From assembly GCF_003003275.1 (NCBI RefSeq), contig NZ_PVTO01000016.1, positions 1 to 58,254 on the forward strand: a DNA stretch of 58,254 nt, in the 5' to 3' direction. The notes beneath the pieces are model-generated. The model was not told where the DNA came from and did not search any database. It saw only the letters and a list, made by a program, of their open reading frames with translations. This DNA is from Alkalibacterium olivapovliticus. GTDB taxonomy: Bacteria > Bacillota > Bacilli > Lactobacillales > Carnobacteriaceae_A. Below are positions 8,713 to 17,660 of the stretch, in pieces; the first letter of the stretch is position 1; each line of letters starts with the position of its first letter. The position numbers and the translations under genes are program-made.

Positions 8713-9342
8713 TTATAGTGTGCCGAACAAGCGGTCTCCAGCATCCCCTAATCCAGGTAATATATAGCCTTTTTCGTTTAGTTTTTCATCTAAAGAGGCA
8801 GTATAAATATCCACATCGGGATGGGCTTCCTGTAAAACTTTAACGCCTTCTGGTGCTGCAACCAGACAGACAAATTTAATATTTGTTGCTCCACGTTTTT
8901 TTAGTGCATCAATAGCCGCAACTGCCGATCCACCTGTCGCAAGCATCGGATCCACAACCAGTAATTCTCTTTCTGGTAAATCTGAAGGCATTTTAATAAA
9001 GTACTCAACAGGCTCCATAGTTTCATGGTCACGGTACATGCCCACATGCCCAACTTTTGCTGCTGGGATTAAATCAAGTATGCCGTCAACCATTCCTAAT
9101 CCGGCTCGTAATATAGGGACGATTACTACTTTTTTGCCGGCTAATCGTTTTTGTGTCGACTTCACTAGAGGTGTTTCAATTTCAACATCTTCCAATGCCA
9201 TTTCTCTTGACACCTCATAAGCCAGTAAACGGGCTATTTCGTTTACTACTTCTCTAAAGTACTTCGTACCTGTATTCTTATCTCTGATGATAGTCAGTTT
9301 ATGCTGAATAAGTGGATGATCGATTACTTGAATATTTCCCAT
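8713..9342 (-). CDS. upp: Uracil phosphoribosyltransferase
   Basis: Pyrimidine salvage: uracil + PRPP to UMP. At 209 aa it is full length. The PRPP-binding loop [12 protein letters not shown] and the uracil-binding C-terminal motif [16 protein letters not shown] are intact. The ribosome binding site AAAGGAGAT lies 6 nt before ATG 9342. It is a single-gene unit with its own terminator, downstream of ywlC. Confidence 0.96.
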   Translation of the reverse strand: MGNIQVIDHPLIQHKLTIIRDKNTGTKYFREVVNEIARLLAYEVSREMALEDVEIETPLVKSTQKRLAGKKVVIVPILRAGLGMVDGILDLIPAAKVGHVGMYRDHETMEPVEYFIKMPSDLPERELLVVDPMLATGGSAVAAIDALKKRGATNIKFVCLVAAPEGVKVLQEAHPDVDIYTASLDEKLNEKGYILPGLGDAGDRLFGTL

Positions 9343-9427
9343 GGTTTATCTCCTTTATTCTTTACTTTTTAAATTCTTCTTCTATTGTACAGAAAGCACT
9401 GTTGAGATTCCAGACAAATCGGAACTT

Positions 9428-10447
9428 TTATAAAGACTGCCCCAGCCATTCAGCTGCTTTTTCAAGCCTATTCATATACGCTCTTCCTATACCTGAAGAG
9501 TCATAAGGCTCAGCAAGTATGACCGTAACCTCTGATTGATCAAGAACTCTCAACCCATCATACAGCCTGCTGGCAGCTTCGCTCGGTTTGCTCTTATCTC
9601 CTAGGGAGAAAACAACTGTATCCTTTGAGCGTAAAAATTTCAGAGACTGATCACTTACTAAGAGCCCAATCTGATGCCCTTCATTTTTCAGGCCCTCTAT
9701 AATAGCTGCGGCCTGCTCACCGTTTACCGGTAAGATGTATACTGGTTTATCAGGAGAGTAGTGTCGGTATTTCATGCCAGGGGATTTCGGTGCCTGAGTC
9801 GCATCTTCTAAATGCCCATCGATATAAACTCTTCCTAATACTTCTGTCAACTCTTCGTAAGACACACCGCCAGGTCTAAGGATAGTTGGTCTTTTAGGAT
9901 CAGTCAGATCTAGGACTGTTGATTCCAGACCGACTCCAGTTGGACCACCATCGATAACCCCGCTGATTTTTCCGTTAAGATCATTGATGACGTGCTGGGC
10001 AGTTGTCGGACTGGGCTTTCCAGATGAATTAGCGCTTGGAGCAGCTAAAGGGACACCGGCTTTTTCAATCAGTGACAGCGCAACGGGGTGGTCGGGCATT
10101 CGGATCCCTACTGTATCCAGCCCATTAGTCACTGATTGAGCTAAAGGTCCTTTCTTCTTCAACACGATTGTGCATGGCCCTGGCCAGAAGTGTGACATAA
10201 CAAGTTCTGCTTTTTCTGGAATCTCAGTGACAAACTCTTTCATTTGCGAAAGACTGGATATATGAATGATCAGAGGATTGTCTCTTGGTCTTCCTTTTGC
10301 TGCATATATTTTCTGAACGGCAGACTCGTTTGTCGCATCAGCACCTAAACCATACACTGTTTCTGTTGGAAAAGCGACGACTTCCCCTTTTTTCAGCCAA
10401 TCTGCTGCTTCATCTATCTCACTGGGCTGCCACTTAATAGTTCTCAT
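9428..10447 (-). CDS. ywlC: L-threonylcarbamoyladenylate synthase (Sua5/YwlC/TsaC)
   Basis: Makes threonylcarbamoyl-AMP from threonine, bicarbonate and ATP for the universal t6A37 tRNA modification. The YrdC domain covers residues ~10-200 (KGEVVAFPTETVYGLGADA, KGRPRDNPLIIHI, SANSSGKPSPT). A C-terminal Sua5 domain (~205-335) is present, so this is the two-domain Sua5 form (339 aa), not the short TsaC form. Its ATG lies one base after the prmC stop codon, indicating translational coupling. This is the same order (prfA-prmC-ywlC) as in Bacillus. Confidence 0.93.
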   Translation of the reverse strand: MRTIKWQPSEIDEAADWLKKGEVVAFPTETVYGLGADATNESAVQKIYAAKGRPRDNPLIIHISSLSQMKEFVTEIPEKAELVMSHFWPGPCTIVLKKKGPLAQSVTNGLDTVGIRMPDHPVALSLIEKAGVPLAAPSANSSGKPSPTTAQHVINDLNGKISGVIDGGPTGVGLESTVLDLTDPKRPTILRPGGVSYEELTEVLGRVYIDGHLEDATQAPKSPGMKYRHYSPDKPVYILPVNGEQAAAIIEGLKNEGHQIGLLVSDQSLKFLRSKDTVVFSLGDKSKPSEAASRLYDGLRVLDQSEVTVILAEPYDSSGIGRAYMNRLEKAAEWLGQSL

Positions 10448-10448
10448 C

Positions 10449-11324
10449 TCATCTACCGCCTTTACTTGAGTGTAGTTGGACGACTATTGCCCGGTTGTTT
10501 CCGGACATATCTTTCCAGATCGTCACGTCAGCCTCAGGAAAAGCCGACTGAAATAATGCTCTTACTTGTTGACCTTGTCTGTAACCATATTCCATCACAA
10601 TGACCCCTTCAGGACTAATGATTCCAGGTAACTGTTCTGCGAGCTTTTTGTAAAAGTACAGTCCGTCATCTTCTGCAAAAAGAGCTAGGTGCGGTTCATG
10701 AAGAATAACAGAATCATCCATTACATTTTTTTCCTGTTTACTAATATAAGGAGGATTTGAAATAATCAGGTCCATTCTCTGATTAATTTCCTGAGTCAGA
10801 TCACTGACTAGAAAAGTAACGTCGGCATTGTGTCTTTTTGCATTTTCCTCAGCAACTGTTATAGCTTCCGGGCTGATATCAACTGCTGTTACACGATCTT
10901 GTGGCCTCTCCAGTTTATGACTGATTGCTAATACACCAGTTCCGGTTCCAATGTCCAGCACACTGAGCGGATGTTCTGGAAGCGTTCTTATATACCGGTC
11001 AAACCATTCTTCTGTTTCAGGTCTTGGGATAAGGGTATCTGAGGTGACTTTAAATTTTCGGTCATAGAACCATTCATGACCCACAACATGCTGAGGAGGA
11101 ATACCAGTAGCGCACTTATTAACGGCCGAAAGATAGTTGATTTTTTGGCTATCTGATATAGGTTGAAACCTCTTTGTGATGAGTTGTGTCGTATTCCAAT
11201 TGAACAACTCTTTCATCAGCCATTCAGCTATATGAGTATCCTTATCTCTTTGTTTTAAAAAAGAAGAAGCCCGATTGAGGACTTCTCCATATGTTTTGTC
11301 TTGATCACTGTGGTTAATACTCAT
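10449..11324 (-). CDS. prmC: Release-factor glutamine methyltransferase PrmC
   Basis: SAM-dependent methylation of the GGQ glutamine of release factors. An N-terminal helical substrate-recognition domain (~1-95) is followed by a Rossmann methyltransferase domain with motif [15 protein letters not shown] and the diagnostic catalytic/binding motif SNPPYIS. The first 11 bases overlap the 3' end of prfA, its substrate gene, an arrangement conserved across bacteria. 291 aa is the usual length. Confidence 0.95.
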   Translation of the reverse strand: MSINHSDQDKTYGEVLNRASSFLKQRDKDTHIAEWLMKELFNWNTTQLITKRFQPISDSQKINYLSAVNKCATGIPPQHVVGHEWFYDRKFKVTSDTLIPRPETEEWFDRYIRTLPEHPLSVLDIGTGTGVLAISHKLERPQDRVTAVDISPEAITVAEENAKRHNADVTFLVSDLTQEINQRMDLIISNPPYISKQEKNVMDDSVILHEPHLALFAEDDGLYFYKKLAEQLPGIISPEGVIVMEYGYRQGQQVRALFQSAFPEADVTIWKDMSGNNRAIVVQLHSSKGGR

Positions 11325-12396
11325 TTTTAAGCTGCTCCATTTTCTGAGACTGCTCCCACATTAACAAAGCATCAATGATTTCGCCTAACTTTCCTGACAA
11401 AATCTGATCCAGTTTTTGAATAGTCAGATTTATACGGTGATCAGTCACTCTGCTTTGAGGGTAGTTGTACGTACGGATTCGTTCAGAACGGTCACCCGTA
11501 CCGATGGCAGACTTTCTTTCTGCATCTACTTCAGCCTGAGCCTCAGTGGTTATTTTGTCATAAATACGAGAACGCAAAACTTTCATGGCTTTTTCCCTAT
11601 TTTTGAGTTGTGACCGTTCATCCTGCATTGCTACAACGATACCAGTCGGCTCGTGCGTCAAACGGACAGCAGAAGCAGTTTTATTGACATGTTGTCCACC
11701 TGCTCCACTTGCCAGATAAATATCGACACGAATATCATTTTCGTCAATATCCACTTCTACTTCTTCTGCTTCCGGCATGACCACTACGGTAGCTGTAGAT
11801 GTGTGTATCCGTCCCTGAGATTCTGTTTGTGGAACACGTTGAACACGGTGTGCCCCATTCTCATACTTCAGTTTAGAGTAAACGTTGTTCCCAGTTATCA
11901 TTAACGTTATCTCTTTATAGCCACCGATTCCGTTGGAAGTTGCATCCAAAATTTCTGTTTTCCATCCTTCATTAACAGCATATTTCTGATACATTTCCAG
12001 CAGATCACTTGCGAAAAGCTGAGCTTCGTCTCCCCCAGCTGCTCCTCGGATCTCCATAATGACATTTCGTGAATCATTCTCATCTTTAGGAAGGAGCATC
12101 ACTTTCAATTCGTCTTCCAGCTTTTCTTTTTCTTCAATCAGAGACTTGCGTTCCTCTTTAGCCATCTCTTCCATATCTTTATCCAAAGATTCTTTAAGCA
12201 TTTCTTCTGTATCTTCAAGCTCTGACAAAATAGCCTGGTATTTCCTGAATGAAGAGACCGTTTCTCTCAGATTCGATTCTTCTTTACTCAATTTCATCAA
12301 CCGATCCGTATCCTTAATAACCTCCGGATCACTTAATAATTCATTTAATTCATCGTAGCGTATAGCTACTTCATGTAAGCGGTCAAACATACTCAT
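11314..12396 (-). CDS. prfA: Peptide chain release factor 1
   Basis: Recognises UAA/UAG and triggers peptidyl-tRNA hydrolysis. It contains the catalytic [10 protein letters not shown] loop and the [16 protein letters not shown] segment. The codon-recognition tripeptide should be PxT; I did not map it precisely. The length is 360 aa. ATG 12396 follows GGGAGTGA; a TTG two codons upstream is a less likely start. It lies 17 nt after tdk, in the tdk-prfA-prmC-ywlC operon. Confidence 0.96.
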   Translation of the reverse strand: MSMFDRLHEVAIRYDELNELLSDPEVIKDTDRLMKLSKEESNLRETVSSFRKYQAILSELEDTEEMLKESLDKDMEEMAKEERKSLIEEKEKLEDELKVMLLPKDENDSRNVIMEIRGAAGGDEAQLFASDLLEMYQKYAVNEGWKTEILDATSNGIGGYKEITLMITGNNVYSKLKYENGAHRVQRVPQTESQGRIHTSTATVVVMPEAEEVEVDIDENDIRVDIYLASGAGGQHVNKTASAVRLTHEPTGIVVAMQDERSQLKNREKAMKVLRSRIYDKITTEAQAEVDAERKSAIGTGDRSERIRTYNYPQSRVTDHRINLTIQKLDQILSGKLGEIIDALLMWEQSQKMEQLKNEY

Positions 12397-12413
12397 AAAC
12401 AATCACTCCCTTT

Positions 12414-12992
12414 TTATACACTCTCGACAGGAGGATCGTGGTAGTGTTTACGACAGACAGGATAATATGATTCATTCCCGCCGATCACTATCTGTTCTCC
12501 TGTATATACTGGTTTTCCGTTATGCATGCGCATATTCATAATGGCTTTTTTATGACAGAACCAGCAAATTGTCTTCATTTCTTCAATCTTGTCGGCTAGT
12601 ATCAGCAATCTTTCAGATCCTTCAAACAGCTGATTCATAAAATCGTTTTTTAATCCAAATGCCATGACCGGAATTGACAGCTGATCCACAATTTCTGCAA
12701 GCTGATCGACATGTTCTTTTTTCAGAAACTGGGCTTCATCGATCAATACACACGCTATGGGCTTATCCATTTTTTTGACTTCTTCAAAAATATCAGTGTC
12801 TTCATTAACAGGTATCGCCTTGCGTTTTATTCCAATCCGGCTGGAGATAACGCCTACTTCTTCTCTGTTATCAAGACCGCTCGTAAACAAAACGACTGAT
12901 TTGTCCTGTTCTTCGTAATTATGAGCGACTTTTAGAATTTCAATTGATTTCCCACTATTCATTGCGCCATAACGAAAAAATAGTTGTGCCAT
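12414..12992 (-). CDS. tdk: Thymidine kinase (type II)
   Basis: Phosphorylates thymidine for dTMP salvage. P-loop GAMNSGKS at ~9-16, DEAQF Walker B-type motif, and the zinc-binding lasso with CWFC and the later CRKH cysteines. 192 aa, full length. First gene of the prfA operon, with a well-formed promoter about 70 bp upstream. Confidence 0.95.
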   Translation of the reverse strand: MAQLFFRYGAMNSGKSIEILKVAHNYEEQDKSVVLFTSGLDNREEVGVISSRIGIKRKAIPVNEDTDIFEEVKKMDKPIACVLIDEAQFLKKEHVDQLAEIVDQLSIPVMAFGLKNDFMNQLFEGSERLLILADKIEEMKTICWFCHKKAIMNMRMHNGKPVYTGEQIVIGGNESYYPVCRKHYHDPPVESV

Positions 12993-13064
12993 GAAAAAAC
13001 CTACTCTCTTTATTATACTGTTATTTCAAATGATTACTAGAATAAACGAACCCAATCCTTATAA

Positions 13065-13093
13065 ATTATAAGTGAAGATGACAAAAAGTACAA
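13065..13093 (-). promoter_or_regulatory. Predicted promoter of tdk-prfA-prmC-ywlC
   Basis: TTGTAC, 17 bp, TATAAT on the minus strand, upstream of tdk. The divergent manA gene begins about 90 bp to the right. Confidence 0.6.
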
Positions 13094-13183
13094 GCTTAGT
13101 CTTAATTATTGATACTTAATCAAACTAGCCCAAAGTATCTGGAAATATGATAAACTGGATAAAACAAATAAAGGGGCTAAAAC

Positions 13184-14152
13184 ATGATTGAACCACTATT
13201 TTTAGACGGAGTGCTTCAGGAAAAAATCTGGGGTGGAAATAAGTTAAAGAAAGAATTCGGATACAACTCACCTAGCGATAGAACCGGTGAATTGTGGGCA
13301 ATCAGTGCACATAAAAATGGTCCTGCTACCGTGTCTACAGGACCATACGCCCAAAAGACTTTAACTGAGCTTTGGGATGATCACAGAGAGTTGTTCGGAC
13401 ATCAGGAAGGGGATGTCTTCCCTCTTTTAACTAAAATCATTGACGCGACAGATGATTTGTCCGTTCAAGTTCACCCGGATGACACCTATGGTCTTGAACA
13501 TGAAGGCGAACTGGGTAAAACTGAATGCTGGTATATTATTGATGCTGAAAAAGATGCTGAAATTATTTTCGGGCACCATGCTCAAACAAAAGATGACTTT
13601 GTTAGTATGATCGAAAACGGACAGTGGGATAAACTGTTGAGATATGTAAAGGTCAAACCGGGTGATTTCTTCTATGTGCCAAGCGGAACCATTCATGCTA
13701 TCGGGAGCGGGATCATGATTCTCGAAACCCAGCAGTCAAGCGATACCACTTACCGTGTTTATGATTATGACCGTAAAGACAACAACGGAAACACACGCCC
13801 GCTGCATATCCAGCAGTCAATCGATGTAACGACGATTCCACACAGTGATCCTGAACCATCTAAAGTCACTACTGAAATAGAAAAATCCACAATCACCACC
13901 CTAGTCAGTAATGACTTCTTCACCGTACAGGAATGGTCTATAAGCGGACAAACACCATTCATGGCAGAAGGAGTCTATACTTTAGTCAGTGTATTGGATG
14001 GAAACGGCAAACTCGACATTAAAGGCTCTTCATACAGTTTAACCAAGGGTATGCATTTCATTCTCCCTTCAGGAATCACGAGCTGGACTATTGATGGCGA
14101 GTTGCATATCATAGCTTCTGTTCCGGGTGTAAAATCAGACACGACCAGCTGA
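13184..14152 (+). CDS. manA: Mannose-6-phosphate isomerase, class I
   Basis: Interconverts mannose-6-P and fructose-6-P. Cupin-fold zinc enzyme; visible metal ligands are in LSVQVHPDD, the Glu of GKTECWY and the His of VPSGTIHAIG. 322 aa, the short Gram-positive form. The ATG follows AAAGGGG by 7 nt. It is monocistronic, divergent from tdk and convergent with amt across a shared terminator. Confidence 0.94.
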   Translation: MIEPLFLDGVLQEKIWGGNKLKKEFGYNSPSDRTGELWAISAHKNGPATVSTGPYAQKTLTELWDDHRELFGHQEGDVFPLLTKIIDATDDLSVQVHPDDTYGLEHEGELGKTECWYIIDAEKDAEIIFGHHAQTKDDFVSMIENGQWDKLLRYVKVKPGDFFYVPSGTIHAIGSGIMILETQQSSDTTYRVYDYDRKDNNGNTRPLHIQQSIDVTTIPHSDPEPSKVTTEIEKSTITTLVSNDFFTVQEWSISGQTPFMAEGVYTLVSVLDGNGKLDIKGSSYSLTKGMHFILPSGITSWTIDGELHIIASVPGVKSDTTS

Positions 14153-14197
14153 TCAGATTGACGATGCCTGTATATCTTTATAACAGGACATAAAAAC

Positions 14198-14243
14198 AAA
14201 CCGACAGTATTACGGGAAAAAGCCCCGTAATACTGTCGGTTTT
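14198..14243. terminator. Bidirectional terminator between manA and amt
   Basis: Stem AAACCGACAGTATTACGGG with its complement, short loop, A-run on one side and T-run on the other. Confidence 0.85.
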
Positions 14244-14251
14244 ACCTATGT

Positions 14252-15508
14252 TCAAACTTCCGGCATTTCCTGTGCCGGTACAATTGCTGGAAGAGCAAAA
14301 TCAGGATAACTGCTGCTCAATCCATGTTCGCTGACGTCCATGCCTGCTTCTTCTTCTTCAGGAGTCACACGTAAGCCAATTGTTGCATCAATCAGTTTAA
14401 AAACAAGTGTCATTGTGACAACGACCCACAGAGCGACAGCTGCAACACCTATAAACTGGACACCCAGCATGGCTAATCCTCCGCCATATAAAAGCCCGCC
14501 ATCAACTGCAAATACGCCAACCAGTAATGTTCCCAGTCCACCAGCTACTCCATGAACACCGAATGCCCCAACTGGGTCATCTATCTTAGCTTTTTGTTCA
14601 ATAAACTCGATAGCATAAACCATAGCTACAGATGACAGGAGGCCAATCGCTACTGCACCAAACGGACTGACGACTGCACACCCTGCTGTAATACCGACTA
14701 ATCCGGCTAAAGCCCCATTCATTGTTAACCCCAGATCTGGTTTACCTAAGCGAACCCAGGATAAAACCATGGCGATTAATGTTCCGGAAGCGGCGGCCAG
14801 ATTGGTGTTGAGCAAAATAGTCCCAATCAGGCTAAGAGAGCCTGCATCTGATGCCTCAAGTGTCGAAGCCCCATTAAAGCCAAACCAGGCAAACCATAGG
14901 ATAAACACTCCCAGAGCAGCTAAAACTAAATTGTGCCCCGGTATCGTATTGGCTTTGCCGTTTTTATCATATTTTCCTGCTCTGGGTCCAACTGCTTTGG
15001 CACCAACCAGAGCCGTTACTCCTCCTACCATGTGTACGGCTACTGAACCAGCAAAATCCTCGAATCCGAGTGAAGCAAGCCAGCCGCCACCCCAAATCCA
15101 GTGTCCTGAGATCGGATAAATCAATCCAGAAATAATAACAGTATATAAAAGATATGAACTGAATTTAGTTCGTTCTGCCATGGCACCAGACACGATAGTC
15201 GCTGCTGTTGCACAAAATACCGTCTGGAACATAAGGAAAGCATATCCTGGTATATTTGAGTCATAATTCTGTGTAACGAAAAAATCGGGTGATCCTATAA
15301 AGCCGTATAACGAAGGACCAAACATGATTCCAAATCCTACGAACCAATAGAGCAAAGAGCCTGTAACAAAATCCATCAGATTTTTCATAATAATGTTACC
15401 GGAATTCTTTGCCCTTGTCAGACCGGCTTCTAAAATCGCAAAACCCGCCTGCATGAAAAAGACTAAAATTGTTCCTAATAATACCCAAAGTGTATCTGTT
15501 GCCGACAT
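14252..15508 (-). CDS. amt: Ammonium transporter (Amt/MEP/Rh family)
   Basis: Membrane channel for ammonium uptake. About 11 transmembrane helices in 418 residues; the family motif DFAGSVAVHMVGGVTALVGA and pore-lining FGVHGVAGGLGTL are present. The frame starts MSATDTLWVLLGTILVFFMQ at ATG 15508 after GAGGAGGG. Amt genes are usually paired with a PII gene (glnK/glnB); none is adjacent here. No GlnR box was recognised in the upstream region. Confidence 0.93.
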   Translation of the reverse strand: MSATDTLWVLLGTILVFFMQAGFAILEAGLTRAKNSGNIIMKNLMDFVTGSLLYWFVGFGIMFGPSLYGFIGSPDFFVTQNYDSNIPGYAFLMFQTVFCATAATIVSGAMAERTKFSSYLLYTVIISGLIYPISGHWIWGGGWLASLGFEDFAGSVAVHMVGGVTALVGAKAVGPRAGKYDKNGKANTIPGHNLVLAALGVFILWFAWFGFNGASTLEASDAGSLSLIGTILLNTNLAAASGTLIAMVLSWVRLGKPDLGLTMNGALAGLVGITAGCAVVSPFGAVAIGLLSSVAMVYAIEFIEQKAKIDDPVGAFGVHGVAGGLGTLLVGVFAVDGGLLYGGGLAMLGVQFIGVAAVALWVVVTMTLVFKLIDATIGLRVTPEEEEAGMDVSEHGLSSSYPDFALPAIVPAQEMPEV

Positions 15509-15539
15509 GATGTAACCCTCCTCTTCTATGATGTTTTTC

Positions 15540-15568
15540 ATTCTAGACTTGCTTTTAACATTAAGCAA
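15540..15568 (-). promoter_or_regulatory. Predicted promoter of amt
   Basis: TTGCTT, 17 bp, TAGAAT on the minus strand, about 30 bp before the amt start codon. Confidence 0.5.
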
Positions 15569-15699
15569 CAGAGTTAATTAGATTAGAAAAGGATTAAAGT
15601 GTCAGGATTTTAAACGAATGAAAACAAAAAATGTAACCGCTATTTGATTAGATTCTTTTGTCGGTTTTATCAGCTGATTTTTCATTTACACTATTCAGC

Positions 15700-15756
15700 A
15701 AAAAAAACCATAGAAGTTGAGAAGGAGATGACTACACCTCAACTCAACCTCTATGG
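15700..15756 (-). terminator. Terminator of the tetR-ABC operon
   Basis: CCATAGAAGTTGAG pairs with CTCAACCTCTATGG (one mismatch) around a ~20-nt loop; eight T follow on the minus strand. Confidence 0.75.
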
Positions 15757-15785
15757 TCGGCTTCATTTCGCTGCTTGTTTCTTTT

Positions 15786-17660
15786 TTAAACAGCTTTTAA
15801 CTGTTCTTCAGGTGTCTGGAACTGAGAGTTGTATAACTCTGCATAGAATCCATCCTGATCCATTAATGCATCGTGATTTCCTGTTTCAATCACATCACCG
15901 TGATTCATCACGATGATTTTGTCTGCATCTCTAATCGTAGATAGTCGGTGAGCCACTACAAAACTTGTTCTGTTTTGTAGTAAATTGGCCATAGCTTTTT
16001 GAATAAGGATCTCTGTACGAGTGTCAACGGATGACGTGGCTTCGTCAAGAATCAGGATATCAGGATCAGCTAGAAATGCTCTCGCAATTGTGATCAGCTG
16101 ACGCTGTCCTTGAGATATATTAGTTCCCTCTTCATTAAGAATAGTATTATAACCGTCAGGCAATCGTCTGACAAAGTCATCAACATGAGCTGCTTTCGAT
16201 GCGGCTAGAATATCAGCTTCATTCAAGTTGGACTGATCGTGGCTTCCATAAGAAATATTATCCCAAATCGTTCCATTGAACAACCAAGTATCTTGCAGAA
16301 CCATCGAAAATCGGCTTCTTAATTCGTGTCGGTCAATGTCTCTGACATCAACACCTTCATATCTGATGCTTCCGCCTTTGACATCATAAAAGCGTTCAAG
16401 CAAGTTGATCAGTGTAGATTTCCCTGCTCCTGTCGGCCCGACGACGGCGATCATTTCACCTTCTTCTACAGTCAGGTTGAAGTCAGTCATCAGCAGTTCA
16501 GCATCTGGCGTATCTTCATAGCCAAACTGTACATGATCAAAACTGATTTTGTGTACGGACTGTAATTGCGGTTCCAGTCCGGATTCAATGTCTTCCATTT
16601 CCTCTTCGTCCAGGATTTCAAATACACGCTCGCATGATGCAATCGTCACTTGAATCGTATTTGCCAAGTTTGCGATCTGTCTCACTGGCTGAGAAAACTG
16701 ATTGACGTACTGGATAAATGCCTGTACATTACCTAGTGAAACTGTTCCGTTCGCTACTCCAATACCCCCTACGATAGCCACACCAAAATATCCTAAGTCT
16801 CTGGAGAAGCTGACTAAAGGCATCATTATACCCGAAAGAAACTGAGCCTTCCATGATGCATCATTCAATTTACCACTCTGTACGATGAATTTTTCAATTT
16901 CATCATCTTCACGGTTGTATGTTTTTACAATAGTGTGACCGGAGAATGTTTCTTCAACCTGGTCATTCAGTACACCGAGTTCTCTCTGCTGGCTTGCAAA
17001 TTGTTTCTGTGATTTCGGTGCGACCCATGCGATCAGTAAGAAACTGATCGGTACTGTTACAATAGTCACTAATGTCAGACGAATATCGATCACTGTCATA
17101 ACTGTGAGGACAGTAACGAACTGCACGACACTGATGATAAACTGAGACAGTGACTGCTGAAGTGTATTCGCAATCTGGTCCATATCATTTATGGCACGGG
17201 ACATGATATCCCCGTTAGAATGTGTATCGTAGTACTTGATCGGTAGCCTGGACATTTTATCTTTCAGTTCTTTACGCATATCGTAGACTGTTTTCTGAGC
17301 AATACGTGCAGTTATAATCGACTGAAAATATTGAAAAATCGACTGTGTGACATACACGATTGCGACGATAATAATAATGTTCCTAATCACTTCAACATCA
17401 ATCGGAAATACCTGAATTGATTCTCCAGCTTCACGAAGGGCGTTGCCTTCCTGAAGTCCTCTATAAATTTCCGTCGTAGCCAATCCTAATATATAAGGCG
17501 CTATCGTTCCCATTATAGTAGCTGCTATAACCAGAACAAACGTTAAAACTAATCCCCAGAAACGCGTTGACATGTATTTGACAAGTCTGAACGTCGTTCC
17601 CCAAAAATCTTTTGCTTTTTTGGCTTTCAAATGAGCAGGACTTTTCCCCTCGTTTTTCAT
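15786..17660 (-). CDS. Heterodimeric ABC exporter, half-transporter with canonical ATPase site
   Basis: Half-size ABC exporter of the LmrCD/BmrCD type: six-helix membrane domain (residues ~25-330) and a nucleotide-binding domain (~370-610). Walker A GPTGAGKST, Walker B ILILDEATSSVDT with the catalytic Glu, and a divergent signature ISQGQRQL (instead of LSGGQ). The partner gene upstream has the opposite pattern (see next entry), so together they should form one functional and one degenerate ATP site. The ATG overlaps the partner's TGA by one base. Its start region GAAAGGAGAGGAT closely matches the anti-Shine-Dalgarno segment of the predicted sRNA at ~52.5 kb. Substrate unknown; drugs or membrane-active compounds are the family norm. 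Confidence 0.88.
   Translation of the reverse strand: MKNEGKSPAHLKAKKAKDFWGTTFRLVKYMSTRFWGLVLTFVLVIAATIMGTIAPYILGLATTEIYRGLQEGNALREAGESIQVFPIDVEVIRNIIIIVAIVYVTQSIFQYFQSIITARIAQKTVYDMRKELKDKMSRLPIKYYDTHSNGDIMSRAINDMDQIANTLQQSLSQFIISVVQFVTVLTVMTVIDIRLTLVTIVTVPISFLLIAWVAPKSQKQFASQQRELGVLNDQVEETFSGHTIVKTYNREDDEIEKFIVQSGKLNDASWKAQFLSGIMMPLVSFSRDLGYFGVAIVGGIGVANGTVSLGNVQAFIQYVNQFSQPVRQIANLANTIQVTIASCERVFEILDEEEMEDIESGLEPQLQSVHKISFDHVQFGYEDTPDAELLMTDFNLTVEEGEMIAVVGPTGAGKSTLINLLERFYDVKGGSIRYEGVDVRDIDRHELRSRFSMVLQDTWLFNGTIWDNISYGSHDQSNLNEADILAASKAAHVDDFVRRLPDGYNTILNEEGTNISQGQRQLITIARAFLADPDILILDEATSSVDTRTEILIQKAMANLLQNRTSFVVAHRLSTIRDADKIIVMNHGDVIETGNHDALMDQDGFYAELYNSQFQTPEEQLKAV

Noticed and set aside
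12059-12358. 99-codon plus-strand frame, very Ser/Phe-rich.
   Set aside because: It is antisense to prfA, has low-complexity composition from the complementary strand, and no ribosome binding site.
14769-15119. 116-codon plus-strand frame inside amt.
   Set aside because: Pro/Ala-rich antisense shadow of the transmembrane helices of amt; no start signals.
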